Positions 6,666 to 8,606 of a stretch of DNA of 8,606 bases are shown here, in pieces. The notes under the pieces are model-generated. The model ran no database searches, was not told the origin of the DNA, and was given only the letters and a program-made list of their open reading frames with translations. This DNA comes from JBLHKE01 sp047619485. GTDB taxonomy: Bacteria; Verrucomicrobiota; Verrucomicrobiia; Verrucomicrobiales; DEV007. Every line of letters starts with the position of its first letter. Positions within the stretch are counted from its first letter, which is position 1. The translations under genes and the position numbers were made by a program. The stretch covers positions 1 through 8,606 of the forward strand of contig JBLHKE010000314.1 in the NCBI GenBank assembly GCA_047619485.1. The letters are read 5' to 3'.

Positions 6666-7610
6666 TCAACGACCGAATCCACCACCACCCCAACCGCCTC
6701 GGCGGTTCTGGCGTTGCTCTTGGCTTTTGTCGTATTTCACAGCCTGCTCCGCATCGAGGACTGAGCGGATCGCCTCGTCCTTCGCCTGATCCTCACCGAC
6801 ATTGACCGAAGCGTCAGCCCCCTCGATCGCCATCGACCCGTCGTACTCAGAATTCGTCTGGACGAGGATCCCAAACACCTGGTCTTCCTGAGTCTCGGTC
6901 AGATTGAGATCGCGGTCCAGCCGGCTCAGTTCCCGATCGGAGTCGCGCTGTACCCGCTCGGTCTTCTCGACTAGCTGCTCACGCTCGTAGTCTGCCCACT
7001 GATCGTCCGTCAGCTCCTCTTTGATGATCACGTTCATCTCCGACTCCTGCTGTTTGCGCATGTCGCGCTGTTTCATCATCGCCTCCTGCATCGACATCTC
7101 GCCAGATTCCATATCGGCATCGAAGGCGGCGAACTCGGTGTTCATCTTTTCCGTCAGCCGAGACTTGAGCCTGTCGGCCTGCGCGTCATTGAGATTGAGC
7201 TTGGAAACGTAGCCGTCGACGGTCGATTCCATCCCCTGCACCATCCCCTGGCGCATCGAGGAACCAATCGTCTTCATAACGCTCTTACCCTCTGCGGATT
7301 GAGCCAGTTTCGCGATCGCCGCCATGATAGCTTGCGGTCCTTCCTGAGGCACCTCCTCTTCTTCCGTATCCAACTCAGACACCGTCTCCACCTTTTCGGC
7401 AATCGCACTCGGCAAGGTCGACGTCAGTTTCGACTCAAATGGTGTTTTGACTGCCTTACTCGATTTGAGTTTCTCGATCTGCGCCTCGGCTGCCGCGAGC
7501 TTGGCCTCCATGTCGGCGTCGTCGCCATTGCTAAATGCGCCGATTCCGGCAATTAGGGCCGCTCCGAGAGCGAAAGCGAGAACGGTGAGAATAATTTGAG
7601 ATGGTTTCAT
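6666..7610 (-). CDS. Membrane-anchored Spy/CpxP-like protein with duplicated LTxxQ modules
   Basis: I recognise no named gene. The 314-residue product has an uncleaved-looking N-terminal hydrophobic segment (about 6-26, IILTVLAFALGAALIAGIGAF), then a short coiled coil (33-52) and an acidic patch (EEEE, 83-86). The rest is helical, charged and rich in Met and Gln. Two copies of a module are visible: LNLNDAQADRL (138-148) with LTDDQWADYE (200-209), and LNLTETQEDQV (235-245) with LDAEQAVKYDK (285-295). This L-x-L-x-x-x-Q ... L-x-x-x-Q-x-x-x-Y pattern is the LTxxQ motif of Spy/CpxP-type periplasmic chaperone and stress-sensor proteins. Residues 167-192 are Met-dense (EMSMQEAMMK and neighbours), which could reflect metal binding or chaperoning of flexible clients. 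A Gly/Arg tail (NRRGGWGGGGFGR) ends it. Most of the protein should sit in the periplasm, anchored to the inner membrane. No Shine-Dalgarno is seen before the ATG. The HIT gene follows after 19 bases. Confidence 0.8.
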   Translation of the reverse strand: MKPSQIILTVLAFALGAALIAGIGAFSNGDDADMEAKLAAAEAQIEKLKSSKAVKTPFESKLTSTLPSAIAEKVETVSELDTEEEEVPQEGPQAIMAAIAKLAQSAEGKSVMKTIGSSMRQGMVQGMESTVDGYVSKLNLNDAQADRLKSRLTEKMNTEFAAFDADMESGEMSMQEAMMKQRDMRKQQESEMNVIIKEELTDDQWADYEREQLVEKTERVQRDSDRELSRLDRDLNLTETQEDQVFGILVQTNSEYDGSMAIEGADASVNVGEDQAKDEAIRSVLDAEQAVKYDKSQEQRQNRRGGWGGGGFGR

Positions 7611-7640
7611 AGATAAAGGGCGTAATTAGATTTTTAGCAC

Positions 7641-7677
7641 AAAAACAAGCGTCGGGCACCGCCCGGTCGCCACTTGT
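7641..7677 (-). terminator. Terminator-like hairpin after the tail-anchored protein gene
   Basis: In the 96-base gap between the two minus-strand genes, CGGGC (7653-7657) pairs with GCCCG (7661-7665) around an ACC loop. CG (7650-7651) pairs with CG (7668-7669), and ACAAG (7645-7649) pairs with CTTGT (7673-7677), leaving small internal bulges. Read on the minus strand, the stem runs straight into a short T-run (complement of the As at 7641-7645). This fits a Rho-independent terminator ending the 8606-7707 transcript, and implies a separate promoter for the LTxxQ-protein/HIT pair. The T-run is short and the stem imperfect, so attenuation or partial read-through is possible. Confidence 0.4.
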
Positions 7678-7706
7678 CGCCGGATACGCCCTCGCGACCG
7701 AAAAGG

Positions 7707-8111
7707 TTACTGCACCACCAACGAAACCCAGTATAGAAAACCCACCACCGCTGCCGCAGAAAACAGGAAAATGTAGAAATTTTTGCGCCGCTCGCGCTTG
7801 ATCGCGACGAGGTGCCGGCGCCCGAGCCGATCGTGGAGTTCCTCGGCACCATCAATGTCCTCCTCCGCCTCCAAGCCCAGCGCCGGTGACACCACCCCTT
7901 CCTCCTCTAGTGGAGGCAAGGTCACCCGCATCTCCTGCTTGCGCTCCTCGGCGATCTGCGGTGCCTCATCAATGAAGCCCTGGAGGTCACGGATCTGCCT
8001 CTGCACGCGAGAGGCCTCATCGGTAACCTCATCGTATTCCTCATCCGGCGTCGGCTCGAGTTTCTCCGCCCGTGCCTTTCGATTCATGCTCCTTAAAAGA
8101 TTTATCATCAC
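7707..8111 (-). CDS. Small tail-anchored protein of unknown function
   Basis: I do not recognise a family. The 134-residue product is acidic and helical over about 15-105 (for example EASRVQRQIRDLQGFIDEA, 32-50), has a Pro/Glu-rich stretch (65-72), then a strongly basic patch KRERRK (105-110). A single hydrophobic segment (112-132, IFLFSAAAVVGFLYWVSLVV) ends the protein two residues later. This is the layout of a C-terminally tail-anchored protein with its bulk in the cytoplasm. Start choice is uncertain: GTG at 8111 directly follows the upstream TAG, ATG at 8108 is next, and ATG at 8087 (MNRKAR) has an AAGGAG only one base before it, too close for normal use. It abuts the upstream gene, which has the same architecture, so the two are almost certainly translated from one transcript and may form a complex. 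Confidence 0.7.
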   Translation of the reverse strand: MMINLLRSMNRKARAEKLEPTPDEEYDEVTDEASRVQRQIRDLQGFIDEAPQIAEERKQEMRVTLPPLEEEGVVSPALGLEAEEDIDGAEELHDRLGRRHLVAIKRERRKNFYIFLFSAAAVVGFLYWVSLVVQ

Positions 8112-8606
8112 CTAAAAAATCATCAGCACTAACACCAGTGCAAAAATGCCAAAGACAAGTAATGGCAGCGTGAAGGCGAACCCGCTTTTCAGCCAATACA
8201 TGAAATCACGCACTTCAGCCCCGGCGGCAGGAACGTTCGCAGCAACCAGCTTCCGATCGGCCTCACCCGACGCGCCATCGCCGGACTCCAAATCTTGCTC
8301 CGCAGCCATCTCGATCGGCAATGGTGCGACTGGCACCTCTGGCTTGACCACTTCAGAGGTCACCCCCACACGCGCCATCTCGGTCGTGTATTCCTCGCGG
8401 GCATCCTGGATCGCGGCGAGCGCGCGCGACAGTTCGCTACGCATCTCCTCCCGCACCCAATCTTCCGGGTTGATTCGATCGAGAATTTCCAGATGCCGCT
8501 CGAAGGCGACGTGCGCATGCCCCAACTGCTCGAGCCGTTTCTTAGACTCGAACATCTCGCGCTCCAGCATCGTGGTCGCCTTCGTCAGGCGGTCAGTCGC
8601 CTCAGC
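8112..8606 (-). CDS. Coiled-coil protein with C-terminal membrane anchor (5' partial)
   Basis: No family is recognised. The frame is open to the right edge. Twelve codons upstream of the ATG at 8570 (AEATDRLTKATT) continue the same heptad-like, charged helical style, so the start probably lies beyond the window. The visible 164 residues comprise a helical, probably coiled-coil part (about 1-80, Glu/Arg/Leu-rich, including NPEDWVREEMRSELSRALAA), a Pro/Ala/Glu linker (about 85-125), and a C-terminal hydrophobic segment (about 142-164, LPLLVFGIFALVLVLMIF) that ends at the stop codon. It is thus another apparent tail-anchored protein. The TAG stop (8112-8114) directly abuts the GTG of the next gene, indicating an operon. 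An internal start at 8570, giving 152 residues, cannot be ruled out. Confidence 0.65.
   Translation of the reverse strand, partial: AEATDRLTKATTMLEREMFESKKRLEQLGHAHVAFERHLEILDRINPEDWVREEMRSELSRALAAIQDAREEYTTEMARVGVTSEVVKPEVPVAPLPIEMAAEQDLESGDGASGEADRKLVAANVPAAGAEVRDFMYWLKSGFAFTLPLLVFGIFALVLVLMIF

Noticed and set aside
1..8606. CRISPR array, transposon ends, tRNA or rRNA genes
   Set aside because: I saw no regularly spaced direct repeats, transposase-like protein, terminal inverted repeats with duplications, or tRNA/rRNA signature sequences on either strand.

Overview
The window is a moderately GC-rich stretch of bacterial chromosome. Gene content and protein style suggest a Verrucomicrobiota-like Gram-negative organism: a fused DUF4130/UdgX protein, a single-parvulin SurA-like exported protein beside mfd, and coiled-coil proteins with a C-terminal membrane anchor. 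This assignment is an inference from family style, not from a marker gene. Shine-Dalgarno sequences are weak or absent before most genes.

Layout. The left part is on the plus strand: (1) the 3' part of a DNA-repair gene fusing a DUF4130-type domain to a UdgX uracil-DNA-binding domain (2-1297, open at the left edge); (2) a 261-base gap that may hold the decayed end of a LysR-type regulator; (3) mfd, the transcription-repair coupling factor, whose reading frame runs about 85 codons upstream of its first ATG, so a CTG at 1559 is proposed as start; (4) a 375-base AT-richer gap with a TATAAT box and a 12-base palindrome but no convincing gene; (5) an exported SurA-like parvulin-fold protein (5138-6112). 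This cluster converges on a minus-strand cluster across 6113-6277.

The minus-strand cluster, in transcription order, has two small proteins each ending in a single C-terminal membrane anchor (8112-8606, cut by the right edge, and 7707-8111, directly abutting it). A terminator-like hairpin at 7641-7677 follows. Next come an N-terminally anchored, Met- and Gln-rich protein with two Spy/CpxP-like LTxxQ modules (6666-7610) and, 19 bases on, a HIT-family nucleotide hydrolase (6278-6646).

Functionally, the left half joins two DNA-damage functions (uracil capture by UdgX, strand-specific repair by Mfd) to an outer-membrane-protein chaperone. The right half looks envelope-related but is mostly uncharacterised. 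I see no mobile element, CRISPR array, tRNA or rRNA, and no convincing new multi-gene defence or biosynthetic system. The most noteworthy points are the divergent covalent-histidine loop in the UdgX domain, the missing canonical start of mfd, the apparent loss of parvulin active-site histidines in the SurA-like protein, and the duplicated LTxxQ module.
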